64,000 bases of DNA, taken from assembly GCA_938016265.1 (NCBI GenBank), contig CALLWB010000013.1, positions 124,001-188,000 of the forward strand, in the 5' to 3' direction. Of this stretch, positions 45,601 through 53,948 are shown one piece after another. Position 1 is the stretch's first letter, and each line of letters starts with the position of its first letter. Source of the DNA: an uncultured Saprospiraceae bacterium (GTDB lineage Bacteria > Bacteroidota > Bacteroidia > Chitinophagales > Saprospiraceae). A program made the position numbers and the translations under genes. The notes beneath the pieces are model-generated. The model was not told the origin of the DNA and made no database searches. It saw nothing but the letters and a program-made list of their open reading frames with translations.

Positions 45601-48600
45601 GTAGAATTTGATAATTATATTAACCTTCCTGCTAGTAATGAATTTTTTCTTGGGTTTCAGATACCAACTACTCCAGGAGACACCATTGCAGTTGTTACAA
45701 GTAATGTTGACTTCGTTGTAAACCCCGCTGTTGCAGAAGCTCCATCTCCAGGTACCGCCTGGGAGCAAGTCGCAGGTTCAACCTGGAACACCTATGAAGC
45801 AGGCTGGGGTTTCCCATTTTCTAACTTGATTGTCCCTGTATTAGGGGTCGCACCAACGGCTGGGTTCGGACCTATTGGAGGAGGAAATACATGCATAAAT
45901 GAACCAATTCAATATACAAATACATCCACTGACGCAACAACCTATGAATGGCAGTTTCCTGGAGGTATGCCTTCAAGTTCAACAATGATGACACCTCCAC
46001 CTGTTATCTATCCGGGGCCGGGTAGTTTTAGTGTTACCTTGATTGCACATAATGACTGTATGAGTGACACCTTGACGATCGCTGGATTTACCCAAGTTAG
46101 TGGTTTATTTCTCACCGGATCTAGTACAGATGTCACCTGTGCCGGAAATGATGGGACAGCTACAGTAATGGCAAATGGGGCACCTCCATACACCTATCAA
46201 TGGGATGTTGCCACTGGAAATCAAACTGTCCAAACTGCAGTTGGTTTAGCAGTGGGGCAATATCAAGTAACTGTTGTAGATGGTTTTGGATGCGAAGAAA
46301 TAACACAAATTGGAGTTGCAGATGGCTGCACTTGTAGTTTAACTGCAATGACTACCACTACAGACGCTTCTTGTTTTGGAGACTGCGATGGTACAGCGAC
46401 GGTTACTACAAACGCAACAGTTCCAAACCCAGTGACACACATGGTCAACGTAAGTAGTAATCAGTTCGCACCTTCTGGTTTGACAATTACTCAAGGAGAT
46501 ATAGTAACGTGGACAAATACAGGTGGATTTCATAATATTAATGGGAATCTTGCCTCCTACCCTGGCAATCCAGAAGGATTTGGAAATGGAGTCGGTAGCG
46601 GATGGACATTTTCTCATACTTTCAATATACCAGGCAGTTATGATTACCATTGTGATCCACATGTTGGTTTAGGAATGGTTGGATCAGTAACAGTATTACC
46701 TGCAATTCCTACCTATTTATGGAGTAATGGGGAAACTACCGCAACAATTACGGGATTATGTCAAGGAAATTATACCGTTACAGCAACAGATGCTGGAGGT
46801 TGCACTGCAACAGCTATTGCAGCCGTTGTATCACCCCTACAACTTGTAGCGACGGCAACTGAAATTTCTCCTGCCTCTTGTAATGGTGGATCTGATGGAG
46901 TTGCATTAGCCAATACAAATGGAGGTATTCTTCCTTATTCCATTGTATGGGATAATGGAGAGACTACAGCTACAGCAACAGCTTGTCCAGCTGGAATAGG
47001 GTTCGTTACTGTTACGGATGCCAATGGATGCCAAGCAATTGCAAGTGTAATAATTGGAGAGCCAACAGCAATAACCGTTACTGTCAATGTTGATAATAAT
47101 GTAAGTTGTACAGGTGGTAATGACGGTGCAGCGACCGCTGTTGCTCAAGGAGGAACACCGGGCTATACTTTCCAATGGGATAACCTATTTGTTGGGCAAA
47201 CGGTAAATAACTTAAGTGCTGGCCAATATAGTGTCACTGCTACGGATATAAATGGTTGTACTGGAGTTCAAACATTTTTCATTGTAGAACCTGGTCTTGC
47301 CCTAGCAGGCGCCATAAATCAGGTGACCAACGTAAGTTGTGCGGGATTAAGCGATGGCTCTGCTAATATATCCATGTTTCCAAATTCAGGTACACCTCCA
47401 TACACCTATTTGTGGTCTGATGGTCAGATGACAGTAAATGCAATAGGGTTAGCCCAAGGAAATTATGATGTTACAATTACTGATTCAAATGGTTGTGAGT
47501 TATTTTTAAACACAGCGATAACTGAACCGGCACCAATTTTACTGACAGGCTCCGCTACATTAGAAAATTGTAACATGACTGATGGTACAGCAACAGTTGC
47601 TCCTGCAGGAGGAACTGCTCCATATATTATTCAATGGGATGCTGCTGCAAACAATCAAAACACACTTACTGCAACTGGCTTGGCGTCCGGCACTTATCAA
47701 GCTACAGTAACAGATTCGAATTCATGTACTAGTACAACCAGCATTTCGGTCGCAGATAACTGCGGAGGTTGTACCTTAACTGTTTCGGTAACCGGAGTTG
47801 ATGAAACATGCCCGGGTGCTTGTGATGGAACAGCCATGGCTGTTCCAAGCAACGGTACTGCACCATTCTCTTATACTTGGAGTGTACCTACAATCAATAC
47901 CCCAATGATAGGCAATTTATGTGTTGGTATATATACAGTTACCGTAGTTGATGCTCAAGCTTGTGTAGCAACAGTGTCCATAACCATAAACGGACCAATG
48001 TCCTTATCCGCAACAGTTACAAGTACGCCAACTACCTGTGCTGGGGTTGACGGAACTGCAACAGCAATGGTAACAGGAGGAACATTACCCTACGGTTTTC
48101 AATGGGATTCAGCAACTGGAAACCAAACTACAGCAACAGCAGTAGGATTGGCAGTAGGCTCCTACTCTCTTACAGTGACAGATGGTAATGGATGTATGAC
48201 CTTCGGGCAGGCAAATGTTACAGATGGTTGTGTTTGCAATTTATTAGCAACAACAACAGTCACAAATGCCACTTGTGCAGGAAGTGATGGAACAGCAACA
48301 GCAGTAGGAACCTTAGGAACAATGCCATATACTTATATGTGGGATGCGAATACAGGAAATCAAACAACAATGACCGCAGTAGGTCTTAATATTGGAACCT
48401 ATGTGGTAACTATATCTGATGCAAATGGCTGTATTTCTACTGCACAAGCAGCAATTGCAGATGGTTGTGTCTGTACCTTAACCGCTACTGCTATCGCCAC
48501 AAATGCAACTTGTGCAGGAAGTGATGGAACAGCAACTGCAGTAGGCACCTTAGGAACAATGCCATATACTTATATGTGGGATGCGAATACAGGAAATCAA

Positions 48601-50787
48601 ACAACAATGACCGCTACAGGCTTAGCGATAGGTGGTTATGTTGTAACTATAACAGATGCAAACGGTTGTACTGCTATTGCTCAAACTGCTGTAGCAGATG
48701 GATGTAATTGTACTTTAGCAACTACGACAACATTCACAAATACAACATGTGCCGGTAATGATGGAACGGCAACAGCTATAGCAACTGGAGGAACTATGCC
48801 CTACTTTTATTTATGGGATGCTGTAGCTGGAAATCAAACAACAATGACGGCAACTGGTCTACCAGTAGGTGTCTATTCAGTCACTGTTGCAGATGTTAAT
48901 GGATGTATTGCACTTGGTCAAGTTGGTATTAGTGATGGATGTGTTTGTACGCTAACCTCTACAATTACTACAACGAATGCGACTTGTGCAGGAAGTGATG
49001 GAACGGCAACTGCAGTACCTGCAGGAGGAACAATGCCTTATACCTATATGTGGGATGCAAATACAGGTAACCAAACAACGGCAACTGCTGTTGGATTGCC
49101 AATTGGTGGATATGTGGTTACCATTACTGATGCAAACGGTTGTACATCGATTAACCAGGCTGGGATAGCAGATGGTTGTGTTTGTGCATTAACAGCTACT
49201 GGAAATACACAATCAGAAACTTGTTTTGGTAATGATGGAACTGCTACTGTAGTTGCGGCATTAGGAACAATGCCCTACGTCTATCAGTGGGATGCAGCTG
49301 CAGGCAATCAAACGACCCAGACCGCTGTCGGTTTGACTGCTGGTAGTTATTCCGTGTTAGTAACAGATGCTAACGCTTGTACTACCTCAATTATCGTTCA
49401 AGTAACTAACAATTGTAATTGTACGATTGTAGTAAGTGTTGGAACAACCAATGCTACTTGTGGGGATGCATCAGGAACAGCAACGGCCAATCCTGCTGGA
49501 GGAACCGCTCCTTATACCTTCCAATGGAGTAACAGTGCTGTTGGACAAGTTATCTCTGGTTTAGTTCCTGGTACCTACTTCGTGACCGTTTCTGACGGAT
49601 CGGGTTGTTCTACTGTTGGAAGTCAGACGGTAGGAGATTCTGGATCTATCAATGCACAAGCAACAGGAACGGATTTAACTTGTAATGGAGACAATAGCGG
49701 AAGTGCTACTGCAACGAATACTGGTGTAACTTACAATTGGAGTAATGGAGGAACAACTGCCACGATAAATGGTCTGCCTGCAGGAAACTATACGGTGACT
49801 GTTGCATCTGGTACTTGTACCGACATGACTACAGTAACGATAAATGAACCAGCAGCTTTAGTTGCTAATATTATTGCTGTTGATGATGAATGTAGCCAGA
49901 ATGGCGGTACTGCTAATGGTACAGCATTTGGTGGAGTTCAACCTTACACTTATCTATGGGACAATGGTTCTACTATGCAAAGTATAGGAGGGCTTACTTC
50001 TGGATCTTATACAGTTACAGTAACTGATGCGAATGGATGTACTTCGGTAGATACTGAAGCTGTAGTTAGTGCGGCAAATGGCCCTGTCTTATCAAGTACT
50101 CAAACAAATGTAACTTGTTCAGGTGCTAATGATGGTGCCGTCGATCTGACAGTAAATGGAGGGACTGCTCCTTTCGTTTATAGTTGGAATGGGTTAAATG
50201 TAGAGGATGTTTCAGGACTTGCTCCTGGTAGTTATACTTGTGTTGTAACGGATGCCAATGGATGTGTAGCAGTTACCACCGTTCAGATATCTGAGCCAGC
50301 ACCAATGACACTGGCTTTCACAACTACTCCTTCTACAGGAACTGATGGTACCGCCTCTGTAAATGTCTTTGGGGGTAATCCTCCTTACAACTATACATGG
50401 AGCAGCGGAGATACTACTCAAGTAGCGATTGATTTAGCACCTGGCACCTACACTGTGATCGTGGAAGATGCAAATGGTTGTATTACTCAAGGTAGTGTTA
50501 CTGTAGGAATGACAACGAGCAACATCGACTTGGAAAACCTTTCTAGTTTTGAATTGACGCCAAATCCAACGGATGGAATATTCAATGTTGATTTAGGATT
50601 TACGCAGATCGAGCAAGTCGAATTTGCTATTTACAATGTACTTGGACAAGCGGTGCTTTCTATGGAAATGGAGGGTATTAATTTCAGCCTACCAATGAAT
50701 TTGTCATCTGAGGCTTCAGGTACCTACTTCGCCATTGTAAAAACAGATAAAGGTCAGGCAGTAAAACGATTTATTATTACTGAATAA
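42607..50787 (+). CDS. giant T9SS-secreted M43 metalloprotease with SprB, PKD and cupredoxin domains
   Basis: 2726 residues. Signal peptide, then an M43 (pappalysin-like) protease with zinc motif HEAGHWLGLLH (about 284-294) and Met-turn ENYMDYS. After it come a SprB repeat, two copies of a ~160-residue module (CDTISNFD start), each ending before a PKD-like domain (PINFSATGTNIDMYEWQFPGG; PIQYTNTSTDATTYEWQFPGG), and further SprB repeats, about 21 in all. A cupredoxin domain (SSNQFAPSGLTITQGDIVTW, GGFHNING, YDYHCDPHVGLGMVG with His, Cys, His, Met ligands) sits inside one repeat. The end is a type A T9SS domain (FELTPNPTDGIFNV ... RFIITE). Likely a cell-surface protease or adhesin. Confidence 0.9.
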   Translation: MQRCKLYSILTIVCLFIFSIAGNSQSIEKGADLLNNLSITSSTVQKGANNIPIPEIQNPRCGSTEYREWLQAKYPKEFAQDQAFEDWIEVEGNKWKANKANKSVVLTIPIIFHIIHNGGAVGSGDNISGIYVDAQIQQLNNDFRKILGTSGSNTHPAGADVEIEFCAATIDPSGATLAEPGINRVNRNTAGFTAPPYSMNYTENNVKPALSWNPNDYFNVWSLNLSGGLLGYAQFPSNSGLGGLNANGGAANTDGCVVLHSSIGSSTVPFPGGAPFNQGRTLTHEAGHWLGLLHIWGDSNCGDDFCNDTPTQQTASGGCPNTTTCDGINDMVENYMDYSNDACMNIFTNDQKVRMMAVMANSPRRMSLPNSTVCGVNQCANFTITASSTDASCAAGGTGTVVPAGGTTPYTFSWSSGGAGATETGLVPGTYQVTVTDGAACVLTESITVSNTCTAICDTISNFDLVNDTGILYLSDNVGYVAGHNGYGDIAKSDFYDYSTGIHSHVKGGYFGFGTASASSPTATFNVTVWDGTGGTPGAVLSTVPVLYQDVVTLLAGGSNIAWVEFPAPVALAASKQFFLGIEFAYNPLDTIALITNTDPEGTPNTAWEEWGGGGGWFAYDDPSSWTLSVAHLISPVLGTPPSPAITPLSSTVCQNDPINFSATGTNIDMYEWQFPGGTPSMSTLANPTVSYANAGSYNVTFIAFNGCMADTSVLMNSVVVNSCGCTFPIANSATPETCFGNDGTGTVIPSGGTPPYSFSWDAAAGNQTTGTAVGLTAGQYSVSVTDAICTQVVQVTVANSCVCNMTLATTTVPESCTGMDGSATVTPTNGTGPFVYQWDANAANQATATANNLVVGGYVVTVTDATGCAVTASAVVGTSCSTGCDTISNFDFVNYSPALFNAPAPQAGYISGTNTFGDLAKADYYAYAGANTHLKGGYFYFEGLSIANPATSSVDVTVWDGTGGTPGAILGTKTELLQDIQTFLTDANTNMTSPLYWVEFDNYINLPASNEFFLGFQIPTTPGDTIAVVTSNVDFVVNPAVAEAPSPGTAWEQVAGSTWNTYEAGWGFPFSNLIVPVLGVAPTAGFGPIGGGNTCINEPIQYTNTSTDATTYEWQFPGGMPSSSTMMTPPPVIYPGPGSFSVTLIAHNDCMSDTLTIAGFTQVSGLFLTGSSTDVTCAGNDGTATVMANGAPPYTYQWDVATGNQTVQTAVGLAVGQYQVTVVDGFGCEEITQIGVADGCTCSLTAMTTTTDASCFGDCDGTATVTTNATVPNPVTHMVNVSSNQFAPSGLTITQGDIVTWTNTGGFHNINGNLASYPGNPEGFGNGVGSGWTFSHTFNIPGSYDYHCDPHVGLGMVGSVTVLPAIPTYLWSNGETTATITGLCQGNYTVTATDAGGCTATAIAAVVSPLQLVATATEISPASCNGGSDGVALANTNGGILPYSIVWDNGETTATATACPAGIGFVTVTDANGCQAIASVIIGEPTAITVTVNVDNNVSCTGGNDGAATAVAQGGTPGYTFQWDNLFVGQTVNNLSAGQYSVTATDINGCTGVQTFFIVEPGLALAGAINQVTNVSCAGLSDGSANISMFPNSGTPPYTYLWSDGQMTVNAIGLAQGNYDVTITDSNGCELFLNTAITEPAPILLTGSATLENCNMTDGTATVAPAGGTAPYIIQWDAAANNQNTLTATGLASGTYQATVTDSNSCTSTTSISVADNCGGCTLTVSVTGVDETCPGACDGTAMAVPSNGTAPFSYTWSVPTINTPMIGNLCVGIYTVTVVDAQACVATVSITINGPMSLSATVTSTPTTCAGVDGTATAMVTGGTLPYGFQWDSATGNQTTATAVGLAVGSYSLTVTDGNGCMTFGQANVTDGCVCNLLATTTVTNATCAGSDGTATAVGTLGTMPYTYMWDANTGNQTTMTAVGLNIGTYVVTISDANGCISTAQAAIADGCVCTLTATAIATNATCAGSDGTATAVGTLGTMPYTYMWDANTGNQTTMTATGLAIGGYVVTITDANGCTAIAQTAVADGCNCTLATTTTFTNTTCAGNDGTATAIATGGTMPYFYLWDAVAGNQTTMTATGLPVGVYSVTVADVNGCIALGQVGISDGCVCTLTSTITTTNATCAGSDGTATAVPAGGTMPYTYMWDANTGNQTTATAVGLPIGGYVVTITDANGCTSINQAGIADGCVCALTATGNTQSETCFGNDGTATVVAALGTMPYVYQWDAAAGNQTTQTAVGLTAGSYSVLVTDANACTTSIIVQVTNNCNCTIVVSVGTTNATCGDASGTATANPAGGTAPYTFQWSNSAVGQVISGLVPGTYFVTVSDGSGCSTVGSQTVGDSGSINAQATGTDLTCNGDNSGSATATNTGVTYNWSNGGTTATINGLPAGNYTVTVASGTCTDMTTVTINEPAALVANIIAVDDECSQNGGTANGTAFGGVQPYTYLWDNGSTMQSIGGLTSGSYTVTVTDANGCTSVDTEAVVSAANGPVLSSTQTNVTCSGANDGAVDLTVNGGTAPFVYSWNGLNVEDVSGLAPGSYTCVVTDANGCVAVTTVQISEPAPMTLAFTTTPSTGTDGTASVNVFGGNPPYNYTWSSGDTTQVAIDLAPGTYTVIVEDANGCITQGSVTVGMTTSNIDLENLSSFELTPNPTDGIFNVDLGFTQIEQVEFAIYNVLGQAVLSMEMEGINFSLPMNLSSEASGTYFAIVKTDKGQAVKRFIITE
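48271..48630 (+). repeat. near-identical tandem SprB repeats (237-bp period)
   Basis: The segments starting ACTTGTGCAGGAAGTGATGG at 48271 and 48508 are almost identical for over 100 bp, with only a few differences visible, and a third related copy lies near 48980. Such identity, including synonymous sites, suggests recent amplification of 79-codon units, and the array may vary in length between strains. Confidence 0.8.
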
Positions 50788-50831
50788 TTTGAAGAAAAAA
50801 TCAGGTGTTTTATGTACCTAATTAGAATATG

Positions 50832-50864
50832 TAGCCCTCGTCATTTTGATGGGGGCTTTTTTTT
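50832..50864 (+). terminator. rho-independent terminator after the M43/SprB gene
   Basis: GCCCTCGTCA (50834-50843) pairs with TGATGGGGGC (50847-50856) using two wobbles, loop of three, then eight Ts. It is 46 bp past the stop codon. Confidence 0.85.
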
Positions 50865-50897
50865 GCTGGTTATCACTGAAAATTAGTTGGGTCTGGG

Positions 50898-50905
50898 TAT
50901 ATTTG
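50898..50905 (+). promoter_or_regulatory. -7 box close to the deacylase start
   Basis: TATATTTG matches TAnnTTTG exactly and ends 5 bp before the ATG at 50911. If used, transcription would begin around 50912, so translation might start at the next Met, at 50920. Confidence 0.35.
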
Positions 50906-50910
50906 GAGAT

Positions 50911-52017
50911 ATGGATAAAATGATTGTATTGCTTTTCGTTTGTTTGTCTTTGATGCAGGAAACTGTTCTAGGACAATCTGCAGTTGAGCAGTCTTTTCAT
51001 CTGGGGCGAGTTATTCCAAATAATAGAATTTTCCCAGAGGTAGAACATTTGTCCTTTATGTCTGAAACAGCCTATGTGAGGTATACCAACGGGAAAAACA
51101 ATCTATGGCCTTCCTTGTATAATTTCCCCATTTTGTCAATGAGTTTTGCTTATGAGTCTATTGGCAATAAAACGAAGTTGGGAACTGCCTTTAGCATAAC
51201 GCCAACTATGAGTTTTTACCTATTCCAAAAACAAAAAATAAATCTCCAGCTAGAAACTGGAATTGGAGTGGCTGTGTTGGGAAAACACTTTAATAAAATA
51301 AACAACCCTGACAATTCAATTAATGGTTCGTTGTTTAACTTCTCAGGGATGATGTCCTTGTTACTGGAAATAAAAATCAATGAACAGTTTCGATTGATAA
51401 CGGGGCCATCGCTGTCTCATTATTCGAATGGAAATTATGCAAATCCCAATGTTGGTTCGAATATACCAGATTGGCAGTTGGGAGTTCGTTATGTGCCAAG
51501 GATTTCAGAAAATGTGGCGGAAAAAATTACAACTGCTGAGCTACCGGTTATTAATAAGCGAATTCATCCTTTTTTGCGGATTGCTTCGGGATTGAAAGAA
51601 AAAGGATTTGACGGACCCAAATATACCGTTGTTAGCGCAGCAGTTGGGGTAAATCGGATGTTTGGGAGGACTCATCGGGTGAGTACAGGGTTTGGGTTTA
51701 TTTTGGATAATGCTACACTTCGGTATCAAAAGCATATTGGACTTAATCCAGGAGAAGAATTCAGGCATTCCTCTAAATATGTTTGGTTTGTAGGACATGA
51801 GTTTTTGTTTGGGTATATCGGATTATTGACGGAAGGCGGATTTTATTTGAATGATTTTGAAGATAAAACCAGCTTTCTAGCGTCTAAACTAGGATTCAAC
51901 TTTTATCCAGCTAATGCGTTTAAAAAATGGAAGCATCTACCCTATTTTGGTTTTTACATTCAAAGTTCATTCGGCGAAGCGGAATATGTGGAGCTTGTTG
52001 TCGGGTATCAATTCTAA
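50911..52017 (+). CDS. acyloxyacyl hydrolase / lipid A 3-O-deacylase (PagL-like)
   Basis: 368 residues from ATG 50911 (MDKMIVLLFVCLSLMQETVLGQ signal; a start at 50920 is also possible, and a TTG at 50887 is less likely). Outer-membrane barrel that removes acyl chains from lipid A in known relatives. The active-site strand GPSLSHYSNGNYANPN carries the His-x-Ser pair of PagL; I cannot place the third triad residue. Long barrel strands with aromatic girdles and an ending YVELVVGYQF, finishing in Phe, agree with an outer-membrane location. Longer than classic PagL (~150 residues), as is usual for the Bacteroidota members. Confidence 0.8.
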   Translation: MDKMIVLLFVCLSLMQETVLGQSAVEQSFHLGRVIPNNRIFPEVEHLSFMSETAYVRYTNGKNNLWPSLYNFPILSMSFAYESIGNKTKLGTAFSITPTMSFYLFQKQKINLQLETGIGVAVLGKHFNKINNPDNSINGSLFNFSGMMSLLLEIKINEQFRLITGPSLSHYSNGNYANPNVGSNIPDWQLGVRYVPRISENVAEKITTAELPVINKRIHPFLRIASGLKEKGFDGPKYTVVSAAVGVNRMFGRTHRVSTGFGFILDNATLRYQKHIGLNPGEEFRHSSKYVWFVGHEFLFGYIGLLTEGGFYLNDFEDKTSFLASKLGFNFYPANAFKKWKHLPYFGFYIQSSFGEAEYVELVVGYQF

Positions 52018-52050
52018 TTATTGCACCATCAAAATGTCCGTTAGAAATCA

Positions 52051-52074
52051 AACTTTCAATATTAATTGAAAGTT
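52051..52074. promoter_or_regulatory. perfect inverted repeat overlapping the mqn promoter
   Basis: AACTTTCAAT (52051-52060), spacer ATTA, ATTGAAAGTT (52065-52074): a perfect 10-bp inverted repeat. It covers the -33 TTG (52066-52068) of the mqnE promoter, the position expected for a repressor operator. Confidence 0.6.
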
Positions 52075-52095
52075 CAAAATAAAGTATTATCTTTG
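52066..52095 (+). promoter_or_regulatory. promoter of the mqnE operon
   Basis: TTG at 52066-52068, 19 bases, then TATCTTTG (52088-52095), an exact -7 box at the expected spacing. Expected start point near 52102, 14 bp before the mqnE ATG. This is the best-formed Bacteroidota promoter in the window. Confidence 0.65.
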
Positions 52096-52115
52096 TAGCA
52101 ATCAAGTAATATTCT

Positions 52116-53315
52116 ATGAAAAATTCATCACCAATACAGACCTTATTAGCTGACAAATCTTTAGATAGCGGGTTGGTTACAATTGCTAACAAAGTACAAG
52201 CAAAAGAGCGATTGACTCCAGAAGATGGTGTGTATTTGTTTGAGCACGCACCACTTGGGTATCTAGGCGTGTTAGCCAATTCTATCCGTGAGGAAAAACA
52301 TGGAGATAAGACTTATTTTAATCGAAATTTTCACCTGGAACCAACCAATGTGTGCTTATACACCTGCACTTTTTGTTCCTATTCCCGATTGATAAAAAAG
52401 AGAGAAGAAGGCTGGGAATACACAGAAGAGGACATGATGGAGATCATTCGGAAATACGATGATCAACCAGTAACGGAAGTCCACATTGTAGGCGGAGTTT
52501 TGCCACAGTATGATTTGAAATTTTATGCAGATTTATTCCGTAAGATCAAAGAACACCGTCCTGAATTGCATGTAAAAGCTTTGACACCAGTTGAATACCA
52601 CTATATATTCAAAAAAGGAAAAGTGTCTTACGAGGAAGGGATGAAACTAATGGTAGAGGCAGGACTGGATTCGATGCCAGGAGGAGGAGCAGAAATTTTT
52701 CATCCAGAAATCAGAGACGAGATTGCAGGTGGTAAGTGCAACGCAGAGGAATGGTTGAAAATACACGAAATTCTCCATAATCTAGGAAAACGGTCTAACG
52801 CGACCATGCTTTATGGGCATATTGAAAAATTTGAGCATCGCGTCGACCACCTCGAAAGACTAAGAAACCTCCAGGATAAAACAGGCGGATTTCAGACTTT
52901 CATCCCACTAAAATTCAGAAACAAAAATAATCAGATGTCTCATGTGCCGGAAAGCACGGTCGTCGAAGACCTGAGGAATTATGCAATAAGCAGAATCTAT
53001 CTAGACAACTTTTCTCATATCAAAGCCTACTGGCCTATGATTGGGAAGACTACGGCTCAATTGTCGCTGGCTTTTGGAGTGAATGATATGGACGGGACAA
53101 TCGACGATACTACAAAAATTTACTCCATGGCAGGCGCCGAAGAAAAGAATCCTGCGATGTCGACCAAGGACTTAGTCCATATGATCAAAAACGTAAATCG
53201 GCACCCAATTGAGCGAGATACCTTGTACAATGTAGTGACCGATTTTAAGGATCATGAGTTCCCTGATGAAATCAAATATAAAGGATACATGGATCTTCCA
53301 GTAATAAATAATTAA
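52116..53315 (+). CDS. mqnE: aminodeoxyfutalosine synthase MqnE (radical SAM)
   Basis: 399 residues. MqnE joins the chorismate-derived enolpyruvyl benzoate with SAM to give aminodeoxyfutalosine, the second step of the futalosine route to menaquinone. The radical-SAM cluster motif is Cys80, Cys84, Cys87 in NVCLYTCTFCSY. Also seen: VHIVGGVLPQYDLKFY, MPGGGAEIFHPEIRD, and the C-terminal AYWPMIGKTTAQLSLAFGVND. MqnC is similar, but this VxxVGG/GGGAEI context and the pairing with mqnA favour MqnE. First gene of the operon. Confidence 0.95.
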   Translation: MKNSSPIQTLLADKSLDSGLVTIANKVQAKERLTPEDGVYLFEHAPLGYLGVLANSIREEKHGDKTYFNRNFHLEPTNVCLYTCTFCSYSRLIKKREEGWEYTEEDMMEIIRKYDDQPVTEVHIVGGVLPQYDLKFYADLFRKIKEHRPELHVKALTPVEYHYIFKKGKVSYEEGMKLMVEAGLDSMPGGGAEIFHPEIRDEIAGGKCNAEEWLKIHEILHNLGKRSNATMLYGHIEKFEHRVDHLERLRNLQDKTGGFQTFIPLKFRNKNNQMSHVPESTVVEDLRNYAISRIYLDNFSHIKAYWPMIGKTTAQLSLAFGVNDMDGTIDDTTKIYSMAGAEEKNPAMSTKDLVHMIKNVNRHPIERDTLYNVVTDFKDHEFPDEIKYKGYMDLPVINN

Positions 53316-53318
53316 CGC

Positions 53319-53948
53319 GTGGTGAGAGAAATTTACTTAGTGAGACATGGGGAAACGGACTATAATAAGAAACATATTATACAAGGTAGTGGAGTAGATT
53401 CGGTGCTCAACGAAACGGGGATCAGTCAAGGAAGATTATTATTCGACAAGTATAAGAATATTGATTTTGACATCGTTCATATTTCCAGTTTACAACGCAC
53501 CCAACAAACGGTGCAGCACTTTTTAAACCAGAATATCCCCTCACAAAAATGGAGAGAGTTGGATGAAATAAACTGGGGAATTTACGAGGGAAAACCAGGA
53601 AATGGAGCAATGCATCAAGTGTATAAGGCATTGGTTAAAAGCTGGGTGGAAAAGGAATACAACGCGAAGATTGAAGAAGGAGAAAGTGCAAACGACCTGG
53701 GAATTCGTCTGGAACGGTTCATAAAACATCTAATCTCCACTTCGCATCAAAAAGTATTGATTTGTTCGCATGGAAGGACTTTAAAAGCATTGGTATCGCT
53801 CCTCCAAACCGGTACACTTGACCGAATGGAAGATTACAAATTTAACAACACTGGATTTACAAAAGTAAATCTCCTACAGAATAATTTTGAAGTAGAATTT
53901 GTGAATGATTTATCTCATTTAATTGTGGAGCAGCATGAAGAAAATTAA
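53319..53948 (+). CDS. histidine phosphatase family protein within the mqn operon
   Basis: 209 residues starting at GTG (53319, with another GTG next to it; no ATG is available). The phosphohistidine motif LVRHGETDYN (His10), the SLQRTQQTV catalytic Arg region, the acid/His segment ELDEINWGIYEGKPG and the second histidine in ICSHGRTLKAL are all present, as in phosphoglycerate-mutase-like phosphatases. It starts 3 bp after mqnE and overlaps the mqnA start by 14 bp, so it belongs to the same transcript. No phosphatase step is part of the described futalosine pathway; its substrate is unknown. Confidence 0.88.
   Translation: MVREIYLVRHGETDYNKKHIIQGSGVDSVLNETGISQGRLLFDKYKNIDFDIVHISSLQRTQQTVQHFLNQNIPSQKWRELDEINWGIYEGKPGNGAMHQVYKALVKSWVEKEYNAKIEEGESANDLGIRLERFIKHLISTSHQKVLICSHGRTLKALVSLLQTGTLDRMEDYKFNNTGFTKVNLLQNNFEVEFVNDLSHLIVEQHEEN

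Noticed and set aside
45000-50000. Possible CRISPR array from regular repeats
   Set aside because: The repeats are 210-240 bp, keep one reading frame and encode SprB modules; there are no short identical repeats with unique spacers and no cas genes.
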